Part shown: piece by piece, positions 36,901 to 44,612 of the stretch
Numbering within the stretch: position 1 is the first letter of the stretch
Layout: every line of letters starts with the position of its first letter
From: Paenibacillus chitinolyticus NBRC 15660
Lineage (GTDB): Bacteria; Bacillota; Bacilli; Paenibacillales; NBRC-103111
Direction: 5' to 3'
DNA length: 64,000 nucleotides
Assembly (NCBI RefSeq): GCF_000739915.1
Contig: NZ_BBJT01000004.1
Span: 496,001-560,000 of the forward strand
The notes under the pieces: model-generated
Told to the model about the DNA's origin: nothing
The model's database searches: none
Seen by the model: the letters and a program-made list of their open reading frames with translations, nothing else
Made by a program: the position numbers and the translations under genes

Positions 36901-37038
36901 CACCCGTTTGTCCACGATTTGCCCTGCCGACGCTGTCGTGCCGGGCACTGCCGCTAATCCCTGTCCTGCCGGCAGCAGGATGGAACAGAGCATCATTCCG
37001 CTGAGAAAAGATGCCAGTCTCCGTCTGTTTTTCGCCAT
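30928..37038 (-). CDS. Giant SLH-anchored surface protein: phosphodiester glycosidase plus metallophosphatase
   Basis: The product is 2036 aa from ATG 37038 (MAKNRRRLASFLSGMMLCS), with signal peptide to about AGQGLAA. Domains in order: phosphodiester glycosidase (NAGPA-type, about 45-400, with NGDFYD and LNLDGGGSST); Ig-like BIG2 and carbohydrate-binding or cohesin-like beta domains (to ~1090); a fibronectin-type domain; a calcineurin-like metallophosphatase (about 1183-1365: DSQAGD, HAGDMVD, GNHE, NGHDH); BIG2 repeats; a Gly/Ser then Pro linker (about 1620-1655); another beta domain; three C-terminal SLH repeats from ~1854 (YADVPADHWAAG, FSDVSGQDWYAG, FADVEASPAWVR). It would be held on the wall and release phosphorus or sugar from phosphodiester-linked polymers; substrate unknown. 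Monocistronic. Confidence 0.88.
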   Translation of the reverse strand: MAKNRRRLASFLSGMMLCSILLPAGQGLAAVPGTTASAGQIVDKRVVEIGPGATYQWMNMKLDRGPEKLHFVEFDPKNAALELQAGKTGGKVYGMQGVSQMAADADRTGNRVIAAVNGDFYDMSTGIPSGLFMGEGEILASPPADWYAFGIKADGTSLYGRSPKLTRTLAFGGQSSPLTEINRLRGTESLVLYTPEFHTSTMTNDLGDEVVLDVTGGAVQSGQTLAMKVSEVHKNKGNTPLAPNQVVLSASGKFRDTLAPLKPGDDVTASFTLEGEWKDVRVAIGGSGLLVKDGAAQPNGDPAAHPRTAVGTKADGSVILLEIDGRQPGFSEGVDLTELGLLMKDLGAVNALNLDGGGSSTFVARMPGEKTRKILNTPSDGGERKTANGLLLVNKAPEGAADKLVVQPQTERVLTGSSAEFKAAAVDANLHPASFSGTPQWSVDPAVGTFATDGTFTAGSKAGETVITAASGGLTGTGRVEVVEDLTELKFADAVKTFTSGSSETLKITALRDGQVVQADNSRIQWRTEGPIGSIDAAGVFTATAETEKTGKIYATYKNVETSLDVHVGVPPVILEDFENGLDRYNPSAGAQFKSTNVSIETDEEFVRFGKNSLKLAYDFTGMPGTSGAYLQVKSGAQPIQIPGYPEKISMWVYGDGNKHWLRAQMRDGKGAVALDFVDQTVGVDFKGWKYLEAVVPKGRTLPLTMDMPVRYMETSSAKKDAGAIYVDQIRALYGPAQDDMDPPVLKNFSPADGETIKSNLPTIKVYGEDYGYDPAKHPGTTLIDPDKIRFYLDGTLVQHTLYPPEGRIYYTPGTPLADGIHQAKVSIRDLSGNQTTKEWTFNVDTGSAKIVYDTPKEVYAGGTYSLDVKGIKAASIKNGRIDFAFDPGKVENIRLVRGPKLSDMQLTADIDGAAGLVSLKMKELQTASLTDQDIIGQIQYDIRKDAAGTNLIAFKSGSVSFANTGDTSFSFFGLPLSSEIKNQLKLEWNDYGHVQGYETELVVKDERGAAVEGAGVLADGSSIGTTDAQGKLRTQALTAAVKSYKLQAAKGNAYSAVSVFAVSPLGGNETPYNIGVNMGSDPASSRAFIWHTNPGTEPTVVELVKQSEFTDFQGGSVKRITGDSSLYSTLDIGTIRIHKAVADGLEPGTSYVYRVGDGKGHTSKQGTFKTAELAGDRTKFLYFADSQAGDQAGFNLWGNTVKKAVADNPDAEFMVHAGDMVDKGFNEKEWNMWFGAAQDAFLNTTLVGTIGNHEVMGTRENSDFLAHFNQPGTGLDSLKGSSFSYDYKDVHFVVLNSEYQYEEQKEWLKRDLAKTNKKWKVAIFHRGPYGSIYDTAELRSLWAPVLEENKVDLVLNGHDHIYLRTYPMKNNQIAADGQGTTYVVAGSSGPKFYPVTKRDWQRVIDEEQTQMYASIDIAGDELKFVTKTVGGRVVDEFSLYKKEVPPVSVEIEQQNLKLAVGESVKLTAAVKPADATDRSVTWSVYSSTPADAVTVTADGTVKAAGLGSAVIRATSGTAPDVYGETTVTVDRLPSGQLASIELSGKGSLKVGETDQTVTRAVYTDNSRFDLTDGVTYSSSRPSVAQIDTHGAVKALTEGTTVLSAVYGGFTAQYELTVKASGSGGSDGGSGGGSGGDNGGGTPPVPPVPPVEPPVKPEPGSAGKLAATAAELAAMKAAGAVTFVTSAPFEELALPGNAGALLDGTAVRIQAGNVAVTLPAAVLSELGELVPAAEREGSMLKLSAARIAGEDARRLLGSASAASGARLAAGSDLLELRLTVTTKDGKTSELTRFAKPVTIELPVGSGVDAKLAGMYQIAGSGALEYAGGTWHLSKLTADVNHLGTYAALEYGKAYADVPADHWAAGVIGELTARHLIDGMTENTFAPERKVTRAEFTAMLVRLLNLKAEGVPSFSDVSGQDWYAGAVAAASKAGLVNGVNASGFAPEAVIKRQEMAAMIVRAYEAAAGKKAAVGEPVRFADVEASPAWVREAVDAASSLGLVNGRTAGGFEPEGTATRAESAQVTANLLKMLGGVTR

Positions 37039-37234
37039 TATCGTCACATACCTCCCAAGCTGGTTCAAAGTTTGTCGTCATTTCCGCATTCCGGCTGTTG
37101 AGCAGTGGGCCGTGCCAGGAAAGTATACGGTTCTCTTGTAAACTCCACCCCCTATCTTTATAAAGATTTTATGAACCGGGAGCACTTTCATTCATGATTT
37201 AGAAATACCCCCACCTTTTCTATTATCAGGGAAA

Positions 37235-37248
37235 GAAAGCGCTTTTTG
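37235..37248 (-). promoter_or_regulatory. Possible catabolite response element
   Basis: GAAAGCGCTTTTTG resembles a CcpA cre site, about 200 bases upstream of the giant SLH gene. One arm is imperfect. Confidence 0.35.
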
Positions 37249-37316
37249 AAGTATTATTTTATTATTTAATTTAAAAATGGCAAAAAATTTTGTTAGTTTT
37301 CCCTTTTTGAAAATAG

Positions 37317-37364
37317 AAAAAAGACACCGGAACCGTCCCGAGAGACCAAGTTCCGATGTCTTTT
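37317..37364 (-). terminator. Terminator of the polysaccharide-degradation operon
   Basis: AAAAGACAxCGGAAC pairs with GTTCCGxTGTCTTTT around a 15-base loop; T-rich on the minus strand just after the lyase gene. Confidence 0.75.
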
Positions 37365-37388
37365 GTGCTGCTGCCGCCTTCGGCTCCG

Positions 37389-39740
37389 CTATCTTACATT
37401 GATTGTTTCGATGCCTTCCGGCGTTTTTTTAATAAGCACAACTTCGCCGAAAATTTGAACGCCTTCCACGACGTAAGACATAATGCTCGTCGATGGCTTC
37501 TGGTGGCAAACCACCACAATATGCTGCTCCCCCGAGCTCGTCCAAGTCAGGCGGCAGGCTTCTGCGGCGGAGTCGGGCACTTTGGCTCCGTTGTAGGTGA
37601 AGACGTCCGCCTGCTCTACGACCGGAACCTCCGTCTCTCCGGGACGGACCGGGTAAAGCACCTGCATCATGGAAGCCGGACCCGTCGAGCCGCACGAGAA
37701 AGTTACGGCCGGAGCGGGCGTCATCTCGTTATACCGGTAGGACACGTAGGCGTCCTCCGTCCGGACGTGCAGCGGGCCGCGCCCGGCTGCGCCGGTGTCC
37801 GCGGGTACCGCTCCCTCGCCGGGAGTGGGCACGGAGAGGGAGGCCGGGCTGGCCGTTACTCCCGCTTGATCGGCGCACTCGCCGCTCTGCTCGTACGCCG
37901 TCTTCCCTGCCGAAGCATCGGCGCTGTTTCCATCGGTCCCCGGCTCCGTTTCCGTCAGAAGAGGCGTCCGCGTAACCGGCAGCACGTGCAGCCCCGCCGT
38001 TCCGTCCTCCGTCGTAAAGCAGACTCCCCGCTCTTCGATACGCACCTGGCCGGGCGCGAAGTGGAACCGCTGCTCGAAACGGTGCGCGTCCCCGCAGCGG
38101 AAGCTGTCGGCCAGCAGCCAGTAGTCCGGCTTGACGAAGATCAGGCGGCGCTTGGGAATGACGGGATCGGCCAGATGAAGATAGCCGTCGTGGCTGCCTT
38201 CCGCATAGTCGGCCGCAGGTCCCGATGTCCACCGGGTTCCCAGCGGAGCGGCAATACGGCCGTAGTCCCATGTGCCCAGGTACTCCGTAAATTCTTTGCC
38301 GTCCACAAGAGTCGTGTTGTGGGCGGCTCCCAGCTTGAAATACCGGCGGAACTCGTCCCCGCCGTAATACGTGTAGCGGCCGGGGTCCATCAGCAAATCC
38401 CGGCCGTATGCGCAGAGATCCACATGCAGCATATCCGCATGGCCGTGACCGCCGCCCATCGGCCCGCAGTTCATGCTGGCGAACCGGGCGTCCGGCTCCC
38501 AGTCCGAGCGCATGACATACTGCCCGGCTTCCTCGAACGCGAGGGAGGCCGTTTCCGGCCGTACCGGCGTCAAGCGCTCATAAGCTTCCGCCTTATGCAG
38601 GCCGTAGAGCCACAGATTCGCCAGATCCACGCGGGCGTGGCCGGCGTATTTCAGCTCCGCGTCCCCGAACTGGATCGCGCCCGCGGTCAGAGCGTCGCGC
38701 ATATCGTTGTCGTCGCTGTCGCCTTTCATCAGCTGCCTGCCGCTCGGCTTCACGGAATACAAATTCGCCTTTGCCATGCGCCTCACGGCCGATATCCACT
38801 CGGGATACAATCCAATGCCGTTATTTTCGGCGAGGTGCAGCACGTGCATATATTGGAAGAAAACTTCGTTATGGTAAAGCGGAGACTGCTCCCAGTGCAT
38901 GCCGTCCCGGCCGATCTGGAGGGCGGCCGTCTGCCGCAGCCGGTCGGCGCTTACTTCCAGCCAGAACGCCGCATTCCGGAACTCGGGCATGAATACGCCG
39001 AGCGCGAAGAGGCCCGCGTTTTCAAGCACGCCCCAGTTGCTGAGGCGTCTCCAAGGATCGAAGGCTCCGGCAATGTACTCGCCGTGCTCATGCAGCGATT
39101 TCAGCATCCGGCCGACCAGCTCGGCCGTGAACCCGGGATAATCGCGGAAGCACTCGTACGCCCGGATCCAGTTTATGCAGCGGAGCCCCGCCTCGATCGT
39201 CCGCCACGCCAAAGTAGCGGATGCTTCCGCCGGACCGGCGGGCACGGGATTACGGCGCAGCCAGTCGTCCAGCTGCATGCAGAACGCTTCCGCGTACTTG
39301 CCGTCGCCCGTGACCAGGTACGCCTGTCCCAGATCGACCCAGTACGCATGCCGGTTCAGCATGTAAGCCCACTCCACATCGCCTGCAGGCACATGCTGCC
39401 AGTCGATGTCCTCCGCGAAGGTGACCGGAACGCAGGTCGGTTCCATGTCCCATTCCCCGCGGAAGAGGAACGTCTTCGCGGCAACGCGTTCGGCCGAGGC
39501 CAACACTTCCCGCATGTCTTCCCCGTAATGATTACGGACATGACTCACAAGACGCTCCCGTTCTTCCTCACGGATAAACAGCACCGGAGAGGTGCGTGTT
39601 TCGTAATGCCTTTTCAGCGTATCATAAGCTTCGTTCCGTCTCTCTCCGCCCGGCTTCAAGAGCGCGGCAGCAGCAGCGGCAGCAGTGGCAAGATCCGGCT
39701 GTCCGGCATTCAACCCTTCCCCGATCCGGCCGCTCTTCAT
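37389..39740 (-). CDS. Heparinase II/III-family polysaccharide lyase
   Basis: The 783-aa cytosolic-looking protein (no signal peptide) has an N-terminal alpha/alpha toroid with conserved WDLG-type segment DVEWAYMLNRHAYWVDLGQAY and ATLAWRTIEAGLRC. A C-terminal beta-sandwich carries the hallmark GGGHGHADMLHVDL, with the catalytic His, then DPGRYTYYGG and AHNTTLVDG. This is the PL12/PL15/PL21-like layout for cleaving uronic-acid polymers. A low-complexity insert (TETEPGTDGNSADASAG region, ~590-650) is unusual. It overlaps the GH88 gene by 4 bases, so lyase and unsaturated-uronide hydrolase are made together. The true polymer is unknown. Confidence 0.85.
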   Translation of the reverse strand: MKSGRIGEGLNAGQPDLATAAAAAAALLKPGGERRNEAYDTLKRHYETRTSPVLFIREEERERLVSHVRNHYGEDMREVLASAERVAAKTFLFRGEWDMEPTCVPVTFAEDIDWQHVPAGDVEWAYMLNRHAYWVDLGQAYLVTGDGKYAEAFCMQLDDWLRRNPVPAGPAEASATLAWRTIEAGLRCINWIRAYECFRDYPGFTAELVGRMLKSLHEHGEYIAGAFDPWRRLSNWGVLENAGLFALGVFMPEFRNAAFWLEVSADRLRQTAALQIGRDGMHWEQSPLYHNEVFFQYMHVLHLAENNGIGLYPEWISAVRRMAKANLYSVKPSGRQLMKGDSDDNDMRDALTAGAIQFGDAELKYAGHARVDLANLWLYGLHKAEAYERLTPVRPETASLAFEEAGQYVMRSDWEPDARFASMNCGPMGGGHGHADMLHVDLCAYGRDLLMDPGRYTYYGGDEFRRYFKLGAAHNTTLVDGKEFTEYLGTWDYGRIAAPLGTRWTSGPAADYAEGSHDGYLHLADPVIPKRRLIFVKPDYWLLADSFRCGDAHRFEQRFHFAPGQVRIEERGVCFTTEDGTAGLHVLPVTRTPLLTETEPGTDGNSADASAGKTAYEQSGECADQAGVTASPASLSVPTPGEGAVPADTGAAGRGPLHVRTEDAYVSYRYNEMTPAPAVTFSCGSTGPASMMQVLYPVRPGETEVPVVEQADVFTYNGAKVPDSAAEACRLTWTSSGEQHIVVVCHQKPSTSIMSYVVEGVQIFGEVVLIKKTPEGIETINVR

Positions 39741-40879
39741 CCTAAGGTCCGCTCCTTGCGGTCATACCAATAGCCCGGAATATCCCGCTCTACGCGCATC
39801 AAGGCTTCCAGATAGTAGTAGTCGCCCCACACCATATAGTCATCGAGGCCGAGATTTCCACGTACATGATAGGACCCGTGATTAAGCAGCCCTTCCGCTT
39901 CGGGTTCGCCGGCCGTCGAATAGTTTTTCACGAGAGAAGCAAGCGAACGTTCCAGCAGATCCGCGAACTCGGCCCGGTCCGGGTCATCCGGCTCCAGGAG
40001 TCCGATCAGTTCATGCAATCCCGCGGCAACGATGGCCGAAGCCGAGCTGTCCCGCGGCGTCTCCGGCGTTACTTCCGCATAGAAATCCCAATACGCCACG
40101 GAATCCTCCGGCAGTTGGGAAGCGAAGTAGCGTGCCATCCGCTTGGACGTTTCCAGATACGCCGCATTGCCGGTATACCGGTACGACAGGGCAAAACCGT
40201 ACACGCCCCAAGCCTGGCCGCGGCTCCATGTGGAACCGTTCGTAAAGCCCTGATGAGTCGCGCCCCCGATCGGCTCACCCGTGACAGGCTCGAAAAAGAA
40301 CGTATGGTAAGAGCTGTCGTCCCCGCGCACGAGGAACCGTCTGCTTTTATCCGCCTGAATAACGGCGGTTTTGCGGTATTTTTCATCCCCTGTATGCTCG
40401 TAAGCCCAATAAAGCAGCGGCAGGTTAAGCAGGCAATCGATAATGATGCGGCCGCCTTCCGTTTCGTCACCCATGGGTCCCCAAGCTTGAATAAACTGCC
40501 CCTTGTCGTTCCAGCGTTCGAGCAGCTTGTCAGCCGCCTCCAGCGTCAAGTTTTTGGCGTCCTCGTCTCCGAGTACGATCCACTCCGCCTTGGAGGAAAG
40601 CGAGTATAGAAATCCGATATCGTGATGGGCGAGCACCTTGTTCTCTTCCATCCGTTTTTTCATGCCTCTCACGGTGCTGCGCGCCGCTTCCAGAAACACT
40701 TCGTCCTTTGTATATTCGTAACAGAGCCAGAGCATGCCCGGCCAGAATCCGCATGTCCATTCGTCGTTATCCCGGAGTTCGTACCTGCCGCCGTCGCTCA
40801 CGTGCGGGAACTTGTCGCCGAACTTCTCGATATTCCGGCGCGTTTTGAGCACCGCATCTTCAATTGCCGCCTTCCACAT
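39737..40879 (-). CDS. Unsaturated glucuronyl hydrolase, GH88
   Basis: From ATG 40879 (MWKAAIEDAVLKTRRNIEKFG) the product is 380 aa. This start fits the AAAGGGG site, and the frame before it (to 41026) includes the operator. The toroid has HHDIGFLYSLSSKAEW with the catalytic Asp, GGRIIIDCLLNLPLLYWAYE, and NGSTWSRGQAWGVYGFALSY, all typical of GH88. The enzyme removes the unsaturated uronic acid left at oligosaccharide ends by a lyase. It overlaps the downstream lyase gene, so both act on the same oligosaccharides in the cytosol after import. Confidence 0.92.
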   Translation of the reverse strand: MWKAAIEDAVLKTRRNIEKFGDKFPHVSDGGRYELRDNDEWTCGFWPGMLWLCYEYTKDEVFLEAARSTVRGMKKRMEENKVLAHHDIGFLYSLSSKAEWIVLGDEDAKNLTLEAADKLLERWNDKGQFIQAWGPMGDETEGGRIIIDCLLNLPLLYWAYEHTGDEKYRKTAVIQADKSRRFLVRGDDSSYHTFFFEPVTGEPIGGATHQGFTNGSTWSRGQAWGVYGFALSYRYTGNAAYLETSKRMARYFASQLPEDSVAYWDFYAEVTPETPRDSSASAIVAAGLHELIGLLEPDDPDRAEFADLLERSLASLVKNYSTAGEPEAEGLLNHGSYHVRGNLGLDDYMVWGDYYYLEALMRVERDIPGYWYDRKERTLG

Positions 40880-40965
40880 GGCCATTCCCCTTTCCTGTCT
40901 GAAAACATGTCCTTTAACAAGCTGAGTGTGATGCGTCCATTGTAACGGGAGCCGCTCCTCCGACA

Positions 40966-41002
40966 CAGGTGTGATTTTGGCAGGGATGTGCACTATTTTG
41001 AC
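40966..41002 (-). promoter_or_regulatory. Direct-repeat operator and promoter upstream of GH88
   Basis: ATGTGCACTATTTTGAC (40986-41002) and a decayed copy about 21 bases nearer the gene. A TACAAT -10 (40939-40944, minus) with a weak -35 follows. The same 17-mer occurs at 47964, and variants at 46021-46076. Likely bound by the YesN-type regulator. Confidence 0.6.
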
Positions 41003-41135
41003 CTGGGGTTCCGCAGACGAAGCCACCGCGCACGGAAATTCGAGGCTATGCCCCCAGCCCCGTCAAAGCGCCGCCGCCTGTTCCGCAGCATGTCCGCGCG
41101 TCTCTCGCAAGCCGACGGCCGGCCCTTTTTTACCT

Positions 41136-41169
41136 AAAAAAAGAGCACCGGGTTATCTCTCCCGATACT
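41136..41169 (-). terminator. Terminator overlapping the end of the response regulator gene
   Basis: Minus-strand AGTATCGGG...CCCGGTGCT stem (7 of 9 pairs) followed by CTTTTTTT; the stem contains the regulator's stop codon. Confidence 0.6.
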
Positions 41170-42745
41170 CTCGCGGCGTGCGGCCGGTGTACTTTTTAAA
41201 CACTTTGGAAAAATAAGTCCGGTCCGAATAACCGAGCTTGGCGGCGATCAGCTCCACCGGGTCTTCCGACATCTGAAGCGCTTTGCAGGCGATTTTCACC
41301 TTGTACCGGTGCGCGTAATCGGTGAAGCTTTCCCCCGTCAGGCGTTTGAAGTACCGGGAGAAATAGCTCGGATTCATGAACAGGTGCTCCGCCACGTCGA
41401 TCGAGCTCACATTCTCTCCCAGGTGCCGGTAGATGTAATCGTCGATCACCTGCAGCTTCGGTTCTTTCACGGCCGGCGCGGCTCCCGTATCGGTTCCGAT
41501 CATAAGCCGCTGAATCATCCAGCCGAAGACGGCGAGCGCATCATCAACGTGCATAGCCGTCTGCAGATACGGAATCCATTCGTCTTCCTCCGCGTCCGCG
41601 CCTGGCCGGGCCTGCTGAATAAACAGCTGGCGGACTTTTCGGACGCACAGCCGGTTCAGCTCCTCGGGATCGGCCAGCTTGCCGCACGCCGTGCGGCGGA
41701 TGCGCTCGATCGCCTCCTCCAGCAGCGCATGGTCCCGATGGGCCGCGGCCGCCCCGATGTCTTCCAGCTCCTGCCCGAACAGCCCTTCCGCGGGCAAATA
41801 GTACACCTCCGACCCGTCGTCGAACTTCGGCGCGGCATACCCCGAGTCCGCGTAATAGAAGCGGTACCGGTTCTTCGCCATGCTCCGGAAGGTCGGGCCG
41901 GCCGAAGACAGCTCCAGCCTCGCCGGGCTGGACCAAAACCGCAGGCCCACATGCAGAAACCGGTCGCACTTGTCCCGCAGATCGGCCGTGTAATCGTGCA
42001 GATACTGCTTTTCGTTAAACGTCAGCCCGGGCCGGTAATTGAGCAGAATGACGAGAAAATCGCCCGTGTTGAAAACCGTGACGCCTTCGTACGTCTGGGC
42101 CACCTCGCACGCGATGTTGTAAACGCCGTAGCGCAGAAGCGGCATGTCCCGGCTCGCGTATTTTTCGGGAAGCCCGGCGAGAGACAAGTGCCCGAGCAGC
42201 AGCGCATAAGCCGGATGCTTCCATTCCACTCCGAGACGCTCGGCGTATCCGAGCAGGCCGTCCGCCTCCGTTCCCTTGATCAGCCGCTGAAACAGAGATT
42301 CCTTCAGCAGATCCCGGTTGCGGTTCACGTCCTCCCGGTAAGACACCTGCTCCAGACTGACGACGGACTGCTGAATCCGTCCCACGGACTGCTTCAGGCT
42401 TCGGAGAAGCTGATCTTCCGTCAGCTCGTCCTTGATGAGATAATCGTCGGCGTTAAGCAGCAGCGCTTGTTTGGCATAATGAAAATCTTCGTGGCAGGTC
42501 AGAAAAATAATCCGGACTCCCGGCTTGATGCTCGAGAACTGGGCGGCAAGCTCCAGCCCGTTCATCTGGGGCAGGCCGATATCGGTCACGACAATGTCGG
42601 GCAGCAGCTCCTTGAACATCTGCAGCGCCCGCACGCTGGAGTAAGTTTCTCCGGCTACGTGAAGACCGCACGCCTCCCAGTCAATCAGCTTGTGCAAATA
42701 TTTCAGCATCGGCACATCGTCGTCGATCAGCATGACGTTATACAT
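41153..42745 (-). CDS. YesN-type response regulator with AraC DNA-binding domain
   Basis: The 530-aa product has a CheY receiver (acidic pocket DDD, phosphorylation Asp in IVVTDIGLPQMNG, Lys in YLIKDEL), a ~250-residue linker, and a C-terminal AraC domain (FMNPSYFSRYFKRLTGESF, YSDRTYFSKVFKKYTGRTPREY). It overlaps the kinase gene by 8 bases, the standard YesMN arrangement. These regulators activate sugar-ABC and hydrolase genes. The direct repeats at 40966, 46021 and 47943 are spaced about 21-22 bases, consistent with a dimer of AraC-type domains. Confidence 0.92.
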   Translation of the reverse strand: MYNVMLIDDDVPMLKYLHKLIDWEACGLHVAGETYSSVRALQMFKELLPDIVVTDIGLPQMNGLELAAQFSSIKPGVRIIFLTCHEDFHYAKQALLLNADDYLIKDELTEDQLLRSLKQSVGRIQQSVVSLEQVSYREDVNRNRDLLKESLFQRLIKGTEADGLLGYAERLGVEWKHPAYALLLGHLSLAGLPEKYASRDMPLLRYGVYNIACEVAQTYEGVTVFNTGDFLVILLNYRPGLTFNEKQYLHDYTADLRDKCDRFLHVGLRFWSSPARLELSSAGPTFRSMAKNRYRFYYADSGYAAPKFDDGSEVYYLPAEGLFGQELEDIGAAAAHRDHALLEEAIERIRRTACGKLADPEELNRLCVRKVRQLFIQQARPGADAEEDEWIPYLQTAMHVDDALAVFGWMIQRLMIGTDTGAAPAVKEPKLQVIDDYIYRHLGENVSSIDVAEHLFMNPSYFSRYFKRLTGESFTDYAHRYKVKIACKALQMSEDPVELIAAKLGYSDRTYFSKVFKKYTGRTPREYRER

Positions 42746-44477
42746 GGCTCTCCCCCTCCAAAGGTTGAATCGGGAATGACAGCCGCACTGTCACGCCCCC
42801 GTTTTCGCTGCGCTCCATTCCCATCTCCGCCGACATGCCGTAGGTCAGCCGCATACGCTGCAGCACGTTAAGCAGGCCGACACGGCGGTACGAGGACTGC
42901 TGGTCCGGGTCTTGGTTCAGCACGGCCTGCAGCTCACGGAGCTGCCCGTCCGTCATCCCTCTGCCGTTGTCGGAGATGCGGATCACGACCCGGTCTTCCG
43001 CGCGCTCTGCCGTGAGCTCAAGGAGACCGCCCTCCTCCTTGTCGACGAAACCGTGCACCACCGCGTTCTCGACGATCGGCTGGAGCAGCAGCATCGGCAT
43101 CGGCTGCCTCTCAAGTTCGGCCGGAATCCGGACGGAAAGCTCCAGCGCGAGATCGTTTCTCATGTTCATGATCTCCAGGTAATGCTTCAAGAGCGCGCTC
43201 TCGCTGCGCAGCGTGGACGGCTCGTTCACTCGCATATAAGCGCGGAGCAGACTGCTCAGCGAATCGATCATCCGCCCGTGCAGCTTATCCTCCGACACGT
43301 ACAGACTGCATTTGATCGAATTCAGCGTGTTGAGAAGAAAATGCGGCCGGATCTGGGCAAACAAGGCCTGAAGCTCCAGCACGCGCTTCTGCTCCTGCTC
43401 GGTTTCGATGCCGGCGATAAGCCCGTTGATCTCGTCGAGCATCGAGTTAAAGGAGCGGCCGAGATCGCTGATTTCGTCCCTGCCTTTGTCCGGGAAGCGG
43501 ATGCTGCGGTTTCCCTCCCCGAACTGGTGGGCAATCCGCTGAAGCTTGCGGATCGGGCGATGGAGGCTGCGCGCCAGGAAGAAGGACAGCATCAGGAACA
43601 TGATGATAAACACCGCTAGGGCCATGGCGCTGACAAAGAATGTTTTCGTAATTTGTCCCGTTGCCGTTTTCTCCGGAGTCTCGTACACCAGCTTCCAGTT
43701 GCCTTGGGCGATAATCGCCTCGCTGCGGATATTCCGGTCTCCCTGTTTCTGCGGAAGCTCCGGCTCCGTAAAAGCGATGGAGGCATTGCCCGCGATGCGC
43801 TGCCCGTTTTTCTCGAAAAGCGTAAACTGGCCGGAAGTCGACGACGAAAAGTACGGATCGAAATACGTGCTGGAAATGCCGATCATCAGCGTCCCGAGCA
43901 GGCCTCCGGTATCCGTGTCCCGGATGACCCGCGACAAGTAATAGTACGTGTCCTTGTCCGGACCCGATCCCGCGACCGTTCCGAGCCATTGGATACTGGT
44001 CGGGTTGTCCAGCACAATCCGCGGCTTGACCGTCCTCCAGTCGTTCTCCATCTGCGGCAGCGTCTGCCCGCTCCCCACATCCATATACGGCACGATAAAG
44101 CCCGTATCGTTAACCAGGAACAGCCGCACATACTTGTTCAGGGCGTTAATCGACACCTGATCGTAGCTGTTGCGGATTTTGGTGTACTTGTTGAAATCGT
44201 CAAAAGTATGAATACCGGTCATCCCTTGAATTTCGCGGAGATTGTCCCGGATCTCCTCGTTTTGCACGTAGAAATGCGAAGCGAAAGAGATGTCGTCCAG
44301 CAGCTTTTCGATATCCTTGGTCATGAGCTGCAAAATCGACTGATTCGCCGCTTCCATTTTATCCATGGTGGTCCGTTTGATCGTGATGTAGGCAAGCGAG
44401 GATACGGTCACGATCGGCAGCAGGATGAAGATCAGGAACGAGAATTGAATTTTGCGGTAAAACGAGCTCTGCAGCAT
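42738..44477 (-). CDS. YesM-type sensor histidine kinase
   Basis: The product is 579 aa from ATG 44477 (MLQSSFYRKIQFSFLIFIL), with GGAGGAGCGTC directly upstream. It has two membrane helices (about 8-28 and ~283-303) with an extracellular dCache-like sensor between, then HAMP. The kinase core is of the His_kinase/YesM type (PHFLLNTLNSIKC with the phospho-His, then DNGRGM and a C-terminal ATPase lobe). The neighbouring binding protein and permeases suggest that the ligand is an oligosaccharide or its loaded binding protein. A hairpin lies between its gene and the preceding one. Confidence 0.92.
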   Translation of the reverse strand: MLQSSFYRKIQFSFLIFILLPIVTVSSLAYITIKRTTMDKMEAANQSILQLMTKDIEKLLDDISFASHFYVQNEEIRDNLREIQGMTGIHTFDDFNKYTKIRNSYDQVSINALNKYVRLFLVNDTGFIVPYMDVGSGQTLPQMENDWRTVKPRIVLDNPTSIQWLGTVAGSGPDKDTYYYLSRVIRDTDTGGLLGTLMIGISSTYFDPYFSSSTSGQFTLFEKNGQRIAGNASIAFTEPELPQKQGDRNIRSEAIIAQGNWKLVYETPEKTATGQITKTFFVSAMALAVFIIMFLMLSFFLARSLHRPIRKLQRIAHQFGEGNRSIRFPDKGRDEISDLGRSFNSMLDEINGLIAGIETEQEQKRVLELQALFAQIRPHFLLNTLNSIKCSLYVSEDKLHGRMIDSLSSLLRAYMRVNEPSTLRSESALLKHYLEIMNMRNDLALELSVRIPAELERQPMPMLLLQPIVENAVVHGFVDKEEGGLLELTAERAEDRVVIRISDNGRGMTDGQLRELQAVLNQDPDQQSSYRRVGLLNVLQRMRLTYGMSAEMGMERSENGGVTVRLSFPIQPLEGESHV

Positions 44478-44562
44478 GACGCTCCTCCTCTGTCCGGACC
44501 TTCGCAAGCGCTTTCGAACCGGTTGTTTTCTCACTATACCAAGAATGGCCGAAAACGAGCTA

Positions 44563-44596
44563 CGGCAAAAACCCCCAGTTCAGGAGGCCTTTGCCG
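44563..44596 (-). terminator. Hairpin between binding-protein and kinase genes, possible attenuator
   Basis: CGGCAAA and its complement around a GGAGG-type loop, in the gap between the lipoprotein gene and the YesM gene. With TATAGT at 44533-44538 (minus) it may lower kinase expression or separate two transcripts. Confidence 0.5.
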
Positions 44597-44612
44597 CAGA
44601 ATCGTCCTTCAA

